Positions 1-12,536 of a stretch of DNA of 64,000 nt are shown in pieces. A model generated the notes under the pieces. It did no database searches. It worked only from the letters and a program-made list of their open reading frames with translations, and was not told the origin of the DNA. Origin of the DNA: Juglans regia. Taxonomy: Eukaryota; Streptophyta; Magnoliopsida; Fagales; Juglandaceae. A program made the position numbers and the translations under genes. The stretch is from NCBI RefSeq assembly GCF_001411555.2, contig NC_049911.1:29485044-29549043 (forward strand), in the 5' to 3' direction. Positions within the stretch are counted from its first letter, which is position 1. Each line of letters starts with the position of its first letter.

Positions 1-600
1 GACCTAGTTTTCTTGTCGCTGCGTTTAGGTTTTTTTAAGCGACTTTATCTATTCATTCAGATATAATCACGAAATCTACTAGTAAGTTTATGGTATTAAG
101 ATCATCATCATGATCCTTAATAACTTCAAAAATTATTGTCTTCCTGATCAAGAATTTGCAGTTAGCTCAGCTGGGTATCTATTCTTGATTATTATAATAT
201 CTTCACATATATCCTAATAATTCAACGAGTATATATATATATATATATATACACATTTGTATTCTGCAATCTGCAGTACTCATGCCGACTGAATACAAGT
301 CGAATTATATATGTAATTAGCAAATAAACCAGCTTTATAAAGATCATGATTAATAAACAGGCACAATTAAATTAAATCATACATTTTAATCTTCAACTAA
401 AAAAATTTAGAAAAGTCGAAACCCTTTATTATAAACAATTTTATTCACTCATGGCACCAAAAGAATAGCCTTCTCTTTTTGCTAGAATAGGGGCACCTTC
501 AGCTTTATACATTGTATGCATCTTTTTTCTTTTGCTTTTTTTTTTTTTTTGGTTTTAGAGACTTATAACTTTAAATTATTCTCAACTGATCATCTTTACT
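1..600. other. AT-rich upstream spacer, no gene seen
   Basis: I see no gene here. The stretch is AT-rich, with a (TA)n microsatellite at about 230-251 and a poly-T tract at 538-551. It would hold the promoter and leader of the bHLH gene. The frame of the first bHLH exon stays open upstream into this stretch, and relatives of the protein are longer, so an upstream exon here or left of the window cannot be excluded. Confidence 0.5.
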
Positions 601-666
601 CTTTGCGTTTTAAAGATATCACTGTTCACAAATAGAGCAAGAGAAGCAAAGAGACCCAGCAGTTTG

Positions 667-1726
667 ATGGAGGCAAAGTCATCTCAAGCTGCACCTAAGA
701 AACCGCGATTGGAGTCACGCGCTTCATGTCCACCCTTTAAGGTGCCAATGGATGATCAATTTGACATAAATATATAATAAACTTTGATATAAAATTTTAC
801 TAACTTATGAATTGCATTTTTGTGCCTTGGAATTGAGTTCCAGGTTAGGAAAGAAAAACTAGGAGATAGAATTGCTGCTCTTCAGCAGTTGGTGGCTCCC
901 TTTGGCAAGGTACGTATAGTGTTAATTTCCGGCCCGCATGCCCACTATATATAATTCCCAATCAAAAATTCTATATATAATCACTTTTAAGTATTATTTG
1001 CACATTTTATTCACGTGAATGACTGCATTACTTTTTTTTAATATAAAATAACTCATTTAACCAATCAAATCAATAGGATACTGTGCAAGAAATAACAGCA
1101 TGTAACTCAAAAAACAGTTTTTAAAACTTCTTTAATTGTCCACCAGACTTATAATTAAGTTGAATATAGAAGTTGTTTACGTTTAAAAATGTTTTGCTAA
1201 TATATGCAAAATGATGTCGATTTTGCATGTGGGGGTGGAGAATCTTTCAGACAGACACAGCATCGGTACTAATGGAGGCTATCGGGTACATAAAATTCCT
1301 TCAAAACCAGGTCGAGGTATTTTCACTTCCCAACATTCTTCTTGAATGTCGTTTTTCTTATCCCCACTATCTGACGACTCTGAACTAGTCTGTCCTCAAA
1401 GAATATTAAGAAAATGAAATTTGAAGTTTTCTAAGATCATGCCCCAGCTAGCAGGTCAAACTTGGGTACGATTCCAGCATGCAGCGTCTGAAAAGAAAGG
1501 CCGCTAGCTAGGGTTCTAATACTATTGGCTCTTTTACTTCCTTTATAACATAATACAAAAATTTTGAACCATTCGTTTTTTGTTTAGAGATTCACGTGCA
1601 CTACGTTATTATAGTGTGTGTATATATATATATATATGCAAAAAAATATTCTAAGTTAATATATATTCCCTGCTATAGCTTTTTAATTCATCGCCTGTAC
1701 CACCACGGCATGATACGGTGTTAAAG

Positions 1727-1778
<52 letters not shown>

Positions 1779-3364
1779 GATGGTGATCATGTGCTAATTT
1801 ATCAAAAATTGTTGTTGTTGTTGCAATTTTTATTCCTGCTATTGGTGGTATTAAAACTATCAATTAATAAAGGGTACGTACTAATGATAATATTATTGCT
1901 ATTAATTAATAAAGGGTACTATTAATTGTGCAATTAATTAGATCAGCAAAATACACATGCATGCTACACCTATCCCGTAGTACTGATAATATATAAGAAA
2001 GAGGGATTAATATATAATTAGTACTTCAATCTAATATTGGGAAAAACGCACAAAAAAAATAGATATTGGCGATATATATAATTGTAAATTTGTATATATA
2101 ATGATCTGCCTTTCCTGAATGATAAAATGTAAGCATATTTGAAGCTGTCTCCAGCTTAATTATATACTAATTGGCACATTTCCTTTTGTTAAAAACTATT
2201 TATTTAGTCACTACGTACGTACTGATCATCAACCTTTGCTTGAGTTTGATGTAAGAATATATTTATTGGGCCTTGATATATAGGAATTCAATGTTTTTAA
2301 TGGCGGCTCTATTCAAAATATATACATGCATAAAGTTATAAACGAGTCCAGGACCAGGAAAACATGAGACAACATTATCTTATAATTAATTATAATCCCG
2401 ATCCTGCAGGCACTAAGATCAGTTCGATTCTGACTTTGAAAAGAGTTTGGTTGCTGTTTTAATTGGAAAGAGATTCGCTGCGGCAACATGCTGCAGGCCG
2501 AGATCGATGAGAGTTAGCTCTGATCAGTTGCCCATGATCAGAGCCAACAATGGTGAAGAACCCACCCCAACCCAAACGCCAGCTTGGGTCCTTAGAAATT
2601 CCTAGTCCGATCCTGCATATATCCATATATGCATGCTAGCTGCATGTCTCTGGCATTTGAAGTTTGCATATATATATAGTCACAGAGATTTGTATTCTAA
2701 ATTAATATCCAAATTAAATGCATGGTGCTTCTGATTTTCCACTAGTTCATGATACAATAGCTAGGGAGTAAGCTAAAAAACTGAAAAAAAGTATTGATTG
2801 ATTTTTTATCGCACACGATATTATATTTCTGTGCTTTAATGTATACTAAGTTTTGAGTTATTTTTTTCTGCAGACACTGAGCGTCCCATACATGAAGTCA
2901 TCATCACGAAACAAGACAGCTTGTAGAACAATGCAAGTGGTAAGAAATCAATAGAAGTCGATCGCCAACATAGGAAATTAAGGAAACTAGCTAGGGTTAA
3001 TTTAAACCAATCATGATCATTATATTGATGAAAGATATAAGCGATATGATCAGTAGTACTGGTAGTTGGAGGAACAAATTGGAGTTTTCGCTATCAAAAG
3101 TAGTACTAGTACTGCATGTTATCATCATGAATATCTGTTTCAGGATTACATATATAATAGATCAGTTAGCTCATGATTCTGCAAATATATCTAATATGAT
3201 TTCAGGGTTCGGTGAACGATGGAAATGATCAAGAACCAAAGCGAGACCTTAGAAGCCGAGGGCTGTGTCTCGTACCTTTGTCGTGCATGTCTTATGTCAC
3301 AGGTGATAGCGGCGTCGGCGTCGGCGTTTGGCCTCCAGCGCCTAACTACGGTGGAGGAACTTAG
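667..3364 (+). CDS. atypical bHLH transcription factor (bHLH110/112/68-like clade)
   Basis: Five coding exons join in frame: 667-741, 844-909, 1251-1316, 2874-2939 and 3206-3364, giving 143 aa. All introns are GT-AG. Residues 22-70 form the bHLH: PPFKVRKEKLGDRIAALQQL, then a loop with APFGK, then TDTASVLMEAIGYIKFLQNQ. The basic part lacks the His-Glu-Arg combination that reads E-boxes, which is usual in this clade, so DNA recognition is probably non-canonical. LSVPYM follows the second helix, and the tail contains DLRSRGLCLVPLSCMSYV and ends GGGT, both clade signatures. Most relatives have 300-450 aa with a long N-terminal region. Here the first ATG lies just before KKPRLESRASC, and the frame is open upstream of it. 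The protein is therefore either a genuinely short member or 5'-incomplete. The likely site of action is the nucleus. The target genes cannot be told from sequence. Confidence 0.85.
1727..1778. repeat. (GT)n(TA)n microsatellite in a bHLH intron
   Basis: A compound GT then TA dinucleotide run lies in the third bHLH intron. It produces spurious open frames on both strands (Cys-Val-rich or His-Thr-rich). Confidence 0.9.
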
Positions 3365-4233
3365 AATAATTATATATAATATGAAATTAATAATCATCAT
3401 GTATCTTAAACGTCAGCCGTAGTACTAAATTAATTCTGGCCGGGCATGCAAGACAGATCTTAATTAGTACTGCTTATTCTATTAAGCCCGGCCTTAATAT
3501 TATTCGGGAGCTAGCCTTTACGTACGTTTCTCGTTCTAGCTAGCTAGCATCTATAATTTAGTGGAGCAAATTTGGTCATCCTGTTAAAAAAAAAAAAAAA
3601 AAGAGAAAAGAAAAGAAATGATCTGAGGATGGACCAAGTTTGATCCATTAACAATGGATGCATGTATCAATATTTATAACATGTATTTTGAAATTTGAAG
3701 AGACCCCCCGACCCAGCTTGTTCACATTATTTATGTACCCTAGCTAGCTAATTAATTTGTTTTTATGATGATTCATCTAGCTTCTACTTATATCGATCTT
3801 TTTTCCGCAAGTCACAAAATGATCATCAAGTTAACTCCAACCAAGCTAGATGCATGTTTTCATTAATTTCAATGGCAGGGTCTCTTTTTTTCTTTATCTT
3901 TCTTTATTTGATCGTGAGTCTTTTGCATGGTTAGTAAAACAGATCGAAGAGCTTCGTTACATAAGGTACGTACGTAGCGTAAACCGAAACCATACACCAG
4001 CTTAGAGATTGATCGAGGTGGAATTATTATTAATATTGCTTTCTTTCGAACTATCGTTCAAGCTAGGAGAAATTATTCATCAAAATGAAGGCCGCGGTGT
4101 GCTCTAGAAATTATTTATTTGGACTTAATTCGTTCGATCGCCCCCTAAGTTTCAATCCTAGCTAGCTAATTAATTCACTCTTGATTATAGTGGACGTCGT
4201 GGAAAAACTGTGGAATTGTAGTATTTATTATAA

Positions 4234-4456
4234 GTTCTCGTTCACTTTCACAAAATTTTTTATTTTATCTCATTTCATATTATCTAATCATTGTAATTTT
4301 TTTAAATTTTCACATAAAATAAAATAAATAATTCAAATTTTTTAAATTTTAAAATAAAAATAATATTAAAAAATATATTCTAACAATATTTTATTTAACT
4401 TTTAACTTTTATCTCAACTCATCTCATGATCTTATTTACAAAAACAAACGAGCTCT
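4234..4456. mobile_element. family A MITE, copy 1
   Basis: Inverted ends are of the GAGCTCGTTTGTTTTTGT type. The AT-rich core has AAATAATTCAA and the palindromic AATAATATTAAAAAATA shared with the other family A copies. It is non-coding. Boundaries are good to about 10 bp. Confidence 0.7.
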
Positions 4457-4571
4457 AAAATTAATGGTGCCAATATCTATTGTGGGATGCATTTAATTCA
4501 TAACAATAACTAAAGTGCCAATATCTTTTTATGTAAGTTGATGTGACATGTTTTTATATTAATTAGTAATT

Positions 4572-4744
4572 GAAAAAATCTAATTATAAGCGATTTTGCA
4601 CACTAATATGTGCACTCATTCAATATGATTGATCATAAAGTAGATTTTATTAAAAACAATACTAATTTAAATTTAGAATATGAATGCAACAACATTAATA
4701 TGTAAATTGGTATGTAAACTTATTTATACATAGCAAAACTCTTA
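4572..4744. repeat. family B interspersed repeat, copy 1
   Basis: This stretch is nearly collinear with 31910-32078. Both run from ATTATAAGCGATT, through TTTAAATTTAGAATATGAA, to CATAGCAAAACTC. It is non-coding, probably an old MITE. Confidence 0.65.
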
Positions 4745-6850
4745 GTAATAACAGCGTCTTTCGAGTTTTTACACTAGCTACTTACTTCCGATATAATCAT
4801 GTACAATTTGTTGTTAATTTCCATCATATACTTTATAAAATAAATCATTTTGAGGCGAATTATAAGGCCGGAAAAATATTTTATTTTATTTTTTACTATA
4901 CATAAATAGAGTTATAGTAAGAAACTCTACGCTATGACTATTATTCTTAAATCTTAGAGTATTTTATTTTTCCTTAGATATATCAATTATCACTTGAGTT
5001 GATTATTGGGATTATCTTAATTTAACTGAATTTATTTATTAAAATTTGAAGCTTTATTTATTTATTTATTTATGAGGTCAGACTCAATCAAGAATGAAAT
5101 TCATCAGTAAACAACAACTTTTTTAAGGTTCAAACTTCCCCAAAAGGCCCAAAGCTATGAACCACGGGCTGGATCATGTAAACGGGCTATTCCCTGGACC
5201 GTATATCAATTTCTTAAAATTTATAATGAAAACAGAAAGGAAAAAAAAAAAAGAAAAAAGAATTATATGAAATGTAGTTTTTTGACCTAATCCAAATTAG
5301 AAACAAATTACAAAAAAAAAAAAATTCAGCCAATTAGCAATTTACATCTATATAAAATAAAAAGATATGAATATATCAAATAACACCATATATTTCAGAT
5401 ACTAATATTAGAGAGACAATATTCTTGAATCTCCATATATACCAAATTGGTTGCCTGTTGGATTTCAAAGCTTTTAATTAATTACCTGGTGACATTAACA
5501 TGGCCAGCAATTAGCAATATGCATGCTGGCCTCGTAGCTGGAGTAGTTTTATCAAATTCCATCGAAAATCAGTATTAATAAATTGGCATAGTAAAAAAAA
5601 AAAAAAAATCAATCGTAGCTAAATCTGTTTGTTTTTATTTTATTTAAATTAAGTTGTGCGTGAAAAACTACTCTTTGTTTTTCTTTTATAATATAATGGA
5701 TTCTATTCGATAACATATTTTATATTAATTGTTTGTGAGGTGGCTGACTTTACGTTTATAATTTAAAGTTTCGCTACTTATAAAATTTTTACACCACATA
5801 TTATATATATATATATATTTTTTATTTATATTAAACTAATTGAGTTGTTCTAACTTTTACTCATTATCTATATACTATATATTTATTATAAAATATATAG
5901 ATATATATATAATATGTAATATATAAGATGTTAAGTATAATTATTCATATGATTGGGCAAAGTGGCAAATTTGTTGTGTGTAAATGATCAACACATGATC
6001 CACACCTGCCTCGCTCTAACTTTACGTGTCTGCATTTACAAACGCCATCATTTAATTTGTTTTGACACAGAGATCCTGTATATAGTTTCAAATGTAATTT
6101 ATTAATTAAAAGGAAGTTTTTTTTTAAATATTTTAAAAACCATTAGAAGCAAGCTAAGATGCTTGATTTGGGAACGTGGAATTAACGTCATGCAATAAAT
6201 TCACATTGAATTGTGAATTTTCATTTTATTTTTCTTAATTAGAGAGAATAAATAAAATCTCTTGTATAAACACCTAATAAGGTTCCGAATAAATTTTTAA
6301 GAATTTAAAAAAATATATATTTACAATTTTGAAAGAATTTGAAATTCATCCTATGTAATTTTAGTTAATTTGTATGCCAATGATTATTCTGATATATAAA
6401 ATCGTTTGATATTAAATTAAAACCATTATTTAAAAAAAAATCACATAATCACTCTAAAATGGGTGCCCCGATGTAATTTGTATTCAAGCTTGGAAGTAAA
6501 ATCCCAAAAAAGGCATTCAAATTCAAGCAAACTCGACACTGGACTCTACAAATTTTGGATATTTTGAGAGAGAAGAAGGGCATTATCCACACGATCCTCC
6601 CGTAAAATAAATACACACGTGGCGCTCCTACGAGAATCATGATATCATCGGCCGCCGGCGGTATGTTCTGTCAGTCGTCAGGCTCAGATAATAACACTTA
6701 TTTTGTCTGTTTTCAAGCAAAAGTCATACTTACCCTTCCAAAAGGTTCTGCCCTTTGTTTTTTTCTTTTTCTTTCCCTAAGCTTGTCTACGCATGCTCCC
6801 ACGACAACGGTTAATGACAAATGAAATGACCGGCTTGTTTTGTGGATTTA

Positions 6851-7056
6851 AGCTCTCGTTTGTTTTTATAACATTTTTTAAATTAATTTTATCTATTTTT
6901 ATTTAATCAGTATATATTTTTTTAAATTTGTATATAAATAATTTTATTTTATTAAATATTAAAATAAAAATAATATTAAAAAATATTTTAATAATATTTT
7001 ATTTAATTTTTAATTTTCATCTTATCTTATATTTAAAAATAAAATAAACGTGGTCT
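6851..7056. mobile_element. family A MITE, copy 2
   Basis: It begins with CTCGTTTGTTTTTATAA and ends with AAAATAAACGTGG. The core contains AAAATAATATTAAAAAATAT. It is more diverged than copies 4 and 5. Confidence 0.6.
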
Positions 7057-8495
7057 AAAACAAACATAAAGCATAAACTCTAACCACATAATGCTTACGA
7101 TATAATATATATATTAGTATGCAATAATTGCATCTCTCTCTTCGTTAGTTATTATTTTCTTCCACCTTAAACTCCTTGTGTTTGATCAAGTAGTTGGACA
7201 TTTTTATTGGGTTGAAATATAGAATAGACAAGGGGACCAATTGGGTTAAGTGTCCAAATGCTTAGTTTATAGAAGCATACAATTGGGGATAGGACACAAT
7301 CAGTCTTCAAAGTTTGCTTATAAAATCAACAAATAAGTCAAAATTGATAATAAAGCAAGGAAAACAAAAAAACGTAATGCTACAGGAATTCGTATATTGT
7401 TTTGAAAATAGTTAGGTCTATTATTTAAAAATTAAGTTTTTTATGTCAATTATGTATTTATTTATTTTTTTAAAAAAATAAATTACACGACGCTTACGCA
7501 CTTTACGACTACAAATATTATTTATCAAATAAAAATACCCACTAATGGATTACAACATCAATCAGAGTGTAATAATATCAAAATAAAACTACGACTTTTT
7601 AAAAAAAAAAATTTAGGCCTAAAGTAAAGAAAGTATACATAAATTATTCTTATTGTTTTTATTACTGCGTGGGTTTTTTTGATAGACAGATATTATTTCA
7701 TTTTCTTGAGATTAATAGTATCAAACATTTAAAATATTTAATAAATATTATAAAATTTATTTCATATATTTAACTCTTGTATACAAATTGAGTCCCGTTT
7801 GAAAGTGAATTGAGATTCATTCAGTTTAATTTAATTTTAATATGAATCTAATATTTAAATATCAACTCTCAAATTATTAAACTCATTTTAACTCAAAACC
7901 TATTTATACGTGAGATTTACAATTTTTTTTAACTCAATACTTATTTATATGTATGATTCATAAACTTTTTTCAACTTCCTATATATATATAAATTCATCT
8001 TAACATCTAAACATATCTAAACTCATCTTAGGTGGATTCTGCAAAACTTTCTCTACCATCTCAACTTATTACTATTCATAAAAAATTAAATTCAGCTGAA
8101 CATTCAAACGTTAAAAAATTATAATTACAACAAAAATATACTTTTTTTAAATAAATAAATAAAATAAAAAAGATGGATCTATCGTTGGAATTTTTGTACC
8201 AAGACATAAACAATATCATTTTTCATATATGGCCTTATTCATTTATCAATGCTAATTAGTAATTACCTTATCAAGTAGAGACGACTCAGCATTATGTGCG
8301 CATATAACCAAAGAAATCGTCCACTTAATACCAGGATCAAATTACAGAAAAACCCCCTATATCCAAATTAAACACCTTTAGGCTTAAATAAAGTTATAAA
8401 CTATTAGTCCACAACCATTACATGATCCTATATTTATAAAAAAAATAAAATTACATGATCCTATAGGGCCATGATCGTAATTCAACCAAACACGA

Positions 8496-9299
8496 TTGAA
8501 AAATGTTGCCCCTTTATTAGTCTTATCTTTTCGCTCGTCTCACATTCTTTTTATCCAAATCCTCGTTGTCGGCCATCGCCAACCCCTCCAGTTGCTTCCT
8601 CTGCAAGCTAATTCTTCTTCAGCTAAAAAACTCACCATTTCCCCCGTCTTCTTTTTCCGATTCCAGGGTTTCCTCGATTCGGATCTTCTATACTCGTATG
8701 TAATTCCTTGGCCAAACATACGACGATTTCTCTTTCAGGAATTCACCTGGTCGGAGTTGATTTCCCGAATCCTTGAATATTGGGAATCCCGTGTGGAGGT
8801 CCAGAAACTGTGGCAAAATTTTCCAGTTTGCATCCGTGATCGGTGATCAATAGCTATTGATCGTTGATTTCTGTTTAAGGTCCAGGGCTTTTGGAGTCTT
8901 TCAGGTGTGATTATAGATTTTTATTTATTTATTCTATCTGGCTGATTCTCGTAGACTTCAGACTGACCAACACTAATCTAGAACTCAAAAATCCTTGAGA
9001 GGGAAAAATAGAGGTGCCTCTTCGAAAGCCTGATTTCTATTTGGTTTCCGAGAAAGATGAAAGGAAAGAAAGAAAGAAAGAAAGAAGAAATATGGGATAC
9101 TATGTTATGAGCAGTTATTTAATATTTTGTTTCTCAGAATCTTAAGATATATAAATCATGAGAAAACTAAAATTATTTCTTTTTCGCTCATTTCTTTGCA
9201 GCAAACAGTGTGTGGTCTTTTTGGCACTTGTATACATTAAAGCTGGGAAATGTTAATTTCTTTGCTGGATTTGGTTTAGTAGGTATTGAAGAAGGTAGT
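8496..9299 (+). promoter_or_regulatory. probable 5' leader of the BBD nuclease with a leader intron
   Basis: The stretch is pyrimidine-rich and less AT-biased than the spacer before it. A plausible leader intron runs 8905-9201, with donor TTTCAG|GTGTGA and acceptor TTTGCAG. The open frame at 8496-8846 has no ATG-initiated similarity to any family I know, so I read it as untranslated leader. The transcription start cannot be placed exactly. Confidence 0.45.
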
Positions 9300-12200
9300 A
9301 TGGGGTCTCTGCAAGGGCCAGTTGTTTGCCCCACGGTTCGAGCAAAGCAAGTGGGATTTTACACTCTGCCAGTGATCGATCCTTTCAGGAAGGCTAGGCT
9401 GTTTAGAAGTGAGTTCTTGGGGTTCAAAGGGATCAGTTGTAGCAAGGCTAAAGTGGGGAGTCTTTCTCACCATTTACACGTGCAAAAGTGCCAAAGGGTG
9501 CATTGTAGTTACGATTCATCCTCCAATGGGAACGGAAGCTCCGCCGAGAATTTCAATGAAAACGATGAAGAGTATGTTAACTCTAGCGTGATTGAAGCTG
9601 GTAAGCTAAGCCAGTGGGTAGCTCATGTCTTTGCATCTATGGATTGTTCAGATGTTGGCGTTTTTTAGAAGATATGGTTTTGCTTCTAATTTCATGATTT
9701 TGCATTTTCATGTTCCTATCATGTGATGGTCAATTCTCCATTGTCGATACATATATCCTTACTTGTTCGATATAGTTGAGGTGAAGAGTGGGGCAGATGG
9801 TTTCGTGGTCAAAATGAGGGATGGTAGGCATCTAAGATGCGTCCACAACAACCCTCATGGTGGGCATCTGCCAGATTATGCTCCACATCCTGCAATTGTG
9901 TTAAAAATTGATGATGGGACCGGTCTTCTTCTTCCCATAATAGTTTGTATGGTCATCTTGCTTCCGATTCTTTATAGAACCTTATGGCAGAAGTTATATC
10001 AATTGCTGCTTTAGTTCCACTGTCATTTTGATAGTTGTTCTTTGGCTCTAATTTCAGTGGAAATGCCTAGTGTGTTGCTCATGGCAGCAGTGCGCAATGT
10101 TCCAATTGTATGTTTCAATTTATTTACCACTTTCTCTCTTATATGAGTTTTGTTTCCAAGTGTGTTATACTGTCAAATTCTTAATTAAGCAAAATCTTGT
10201 ATGTGTCTAATATTTGGTTATTTTTTTCAGGCTAGACCCACTCTGTATCAAGTGGTTAAGGAGATGGTTGATAAGATGGGCTATGAAGTATGTGTTTTTT
10301 TTTTTGTTTATACCAGTGTTATAATCATAGTATATACGTTCAAACATCCTTCAAAGCATGATTTGATATGATACTAAAGAGAGCATTTATATTGACTATT
10401 TCTGCAGGTCAGACTTGTTAGAGTTACTAAGAGAGTGCATGAGGCATATTTTGCTCAGTTATACCTTACCAAGGCAAATATCAACCATACCCTTATACTT
10501 CAGTTGTCCTTGTATATTCTTTTACTTGGAGAAAAAGGGTGTGGGGGTGTGCTAAATTATACAACCATAGATTTTAGGAAGATGTCTGGTTACACTATTC
10601 AATGTTGCAACAGGTGGGTAATGGGACAGAGTTCGTCAGTTTTGACCTTCGACCTTCAGATGCCATCAACATTGCAGTAAGATGCAAGGTACTCTTTGCA
10701 TGCCATTCTCCATGAACTTTTTTCTTTATATAGTTTTGTCAGTATTGGAACAGCATTATTTCAAAGCTATTTACATGCATAAAGTGGCTCTTGAAACATT
10801 TTGAAGGATTTATCAATAATAATTAGAATTTACATAAGTGAAGGTTTGCTATGGTAGGGAAGAAATACTTTCTTGAAACATTTTCCCTGAAATTTTTAGT
10901 TGCCCCAATGTTCTGCGATGAATTATGGATGTGTCACTATGTAATTGGTGCCTTGGGCTTAACATGTACCTGTAATGCTTGATTGATTTCCTTAGCACGG
11001 GACTCATTTTGTTGCCAATATTAAAGACTGGATTCACTCTTGGTCTTGGCTTCATGCTTCTCTTTCCCATTCTCTTTACTCGACTTGAAACTTATAGTTA
11101 GTCTCGATTCCCGCTGTTATGGAGCCTTCTTGGTTGGGAGGAAGGTCCGTTTGTTGTAGCTTCATGATTCTCTGAGGTTGACTTTTGCAAGCTTTGGAAT
11201 TTGTTATACTGCATGCGGTGAAATATGAAGGCATTAAATGCCCTAGTAACAGAATAATGATGAACCGTCTTTTTGTTTTTCGTGTGTAGGTACCAATACA
11301 GGTAAACAAGTACTTGGCATATAGTGATGGAATGAGAGTCATTGAATCTGGCAAGCTGTTAATGCAAACTCCAGCTTCAGATGGCTTATTATTTACTGAA
11401 ATGGATAGGTAACTGTTATAATTACTCGGACTTCGGGCCTTTTTATCTGATTTTTCTTTGATTCGGAATGAGTTGGTATGTTGGATGTTTAGACAAGTTG
11501 GGTTCTGGGTATTTAGTTTGGGCCATTTTCTATCATGAAAGTATGAGTGCTTTTTCATTTTTGGGGATTTGGATGATTTTCTTTCAGCCTACCTGGCTTT
11601 TGCATAATCCGATATTTATCTGTTGTTGAATTATATGAGTTTTTGCTTGTGGCTTAAATATGTTGGCATGTTGCATTGACCAACTCTCTTGTCCATAAGT
11701 TGGGAGAGTTGATAAATGAGAATTGAAGATAATATGTTTCAGGCCAAGTGGTCAACCTTGCATTGAAACAAAAGAGTTTAATCTTGTGCGCAACATGCTG
11801 ATTGCTGCCGTCGAAGAACGCTACAGAGATGCTGGTAAATTTTTATCCTCTGCTTAGCATTGGGTCATTTCTCTTAAATAACTAATTTCTTCTTATGTTT
11901 AAATCGAAGTCATACACAACTTACCGTAGGTTTGAAGCATAGCCTGTAATATTTTGACCTTGGGTCTACACCATTAAGTGGGATCAGACTGCGGGTCTTG
12001 TTTGTATGGACTTGATTTTCTGACAATTAGGTGTCATCACTTGATTGTCAGAATTTTTTTTAACCCGGTGGTGTCCTCCTGTTTACTCAGGCTTCGCCTA
12101 GTCTTCTATTCTTATTTATAAAATTTTTACTTGTTAAAAAAAAATAGATGGAAATATTTGGAATGGCATCCTTGTGTTCCTTTCCTTCTTGCCCTTAAAC

Positions 12201-12536
12201 TATGGTAATTATGGTCGATTTTCCTTCTTAATGTTAAGAGGGTTGGAATTCTCATGATTCTAATGCTATCTACAGCTCAGTGGCGTGACAAGCTCAGTCA
12301 GCTTCGGGCTAGAAGGAACTTAAATAACAGGTATGTAGCTCATCTATACTATCATCAATTGGAAACTTTGTTTGCTGTGATTGTGGGGTCATTTCTCGCC
12401 ACCTTTCCTCTTGTCCCTCCCAAAAAATTAAGGAAATAGAAAACTGATTTTTTTAATGCCATTCTCCAATGCAAGCAACTAAATTATTGGACTGACAAAT
12501 TCTTTTTTTGTTTTTCTCAGCTCTTGGACTGTATAA
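9300..12536 (+). CDS. BBD1: bifunctional nuclease in basal defense response (DUF151 + UVR)
   Basis: Ten coding exons: 9300-9600, 9776-9946, 10058-10107, 10231-10287, 10408-10473, 10614-10688, 11290-11408, 11743-11834, 12276-12330 and 12521-12536. They give 333 aa, close to the roughly 325 aa usual for the family. The DUF151/BFN nuclease core spans about residues 115-270, with VRNVPIARPTLYQVVKEM, AYFAQLYLTK and SFDLRPSDAINIAVRCKVPI. A UVR-type helix pair follows at about 288-327 (VRNMLIAAVEERYRDAAQWR). The family has reported RNase and DNase activity and a role in defence signalling in rice and Arabidopsis. The start is the first in-frame ATG (MGSLQGPVVCP), matching the usual N terminus. Intron 5 uses a GC donor (AAG|GCAAAT). 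Whether it is the BBD1 or BBD2 orthologue cannot be decided here. Confidence 0.93.

Larger units (their letters stand above)
3365..8480. other. 5-kb AT-rich intergenic region with MITEs
   Basis: No coding gene is supported. The short open frames at 6449-6824 match nothing I know and have no plant-like splice context. The stretch holds two family A MITEs (4234-4456, 6851-7056), one family B repeat (4572-4744), several A or T homopolymers, and a degenerate element at about 7795-8110 with CATTCAAACG-type ends. The last 100 bases run into the leader of the next gene. Confidence 0.6.

Noticed and set aside
1651..1925. Overlapping open frames on both strands
   Set aside because: They translate a GT/TA microsatellite inside a bHLH intron.
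8496..8846. 116-aa frame before the BBD gene
   Set aside because: It does not join in frame to the nuclease and looks like pyrimidine-rich 5' leader.
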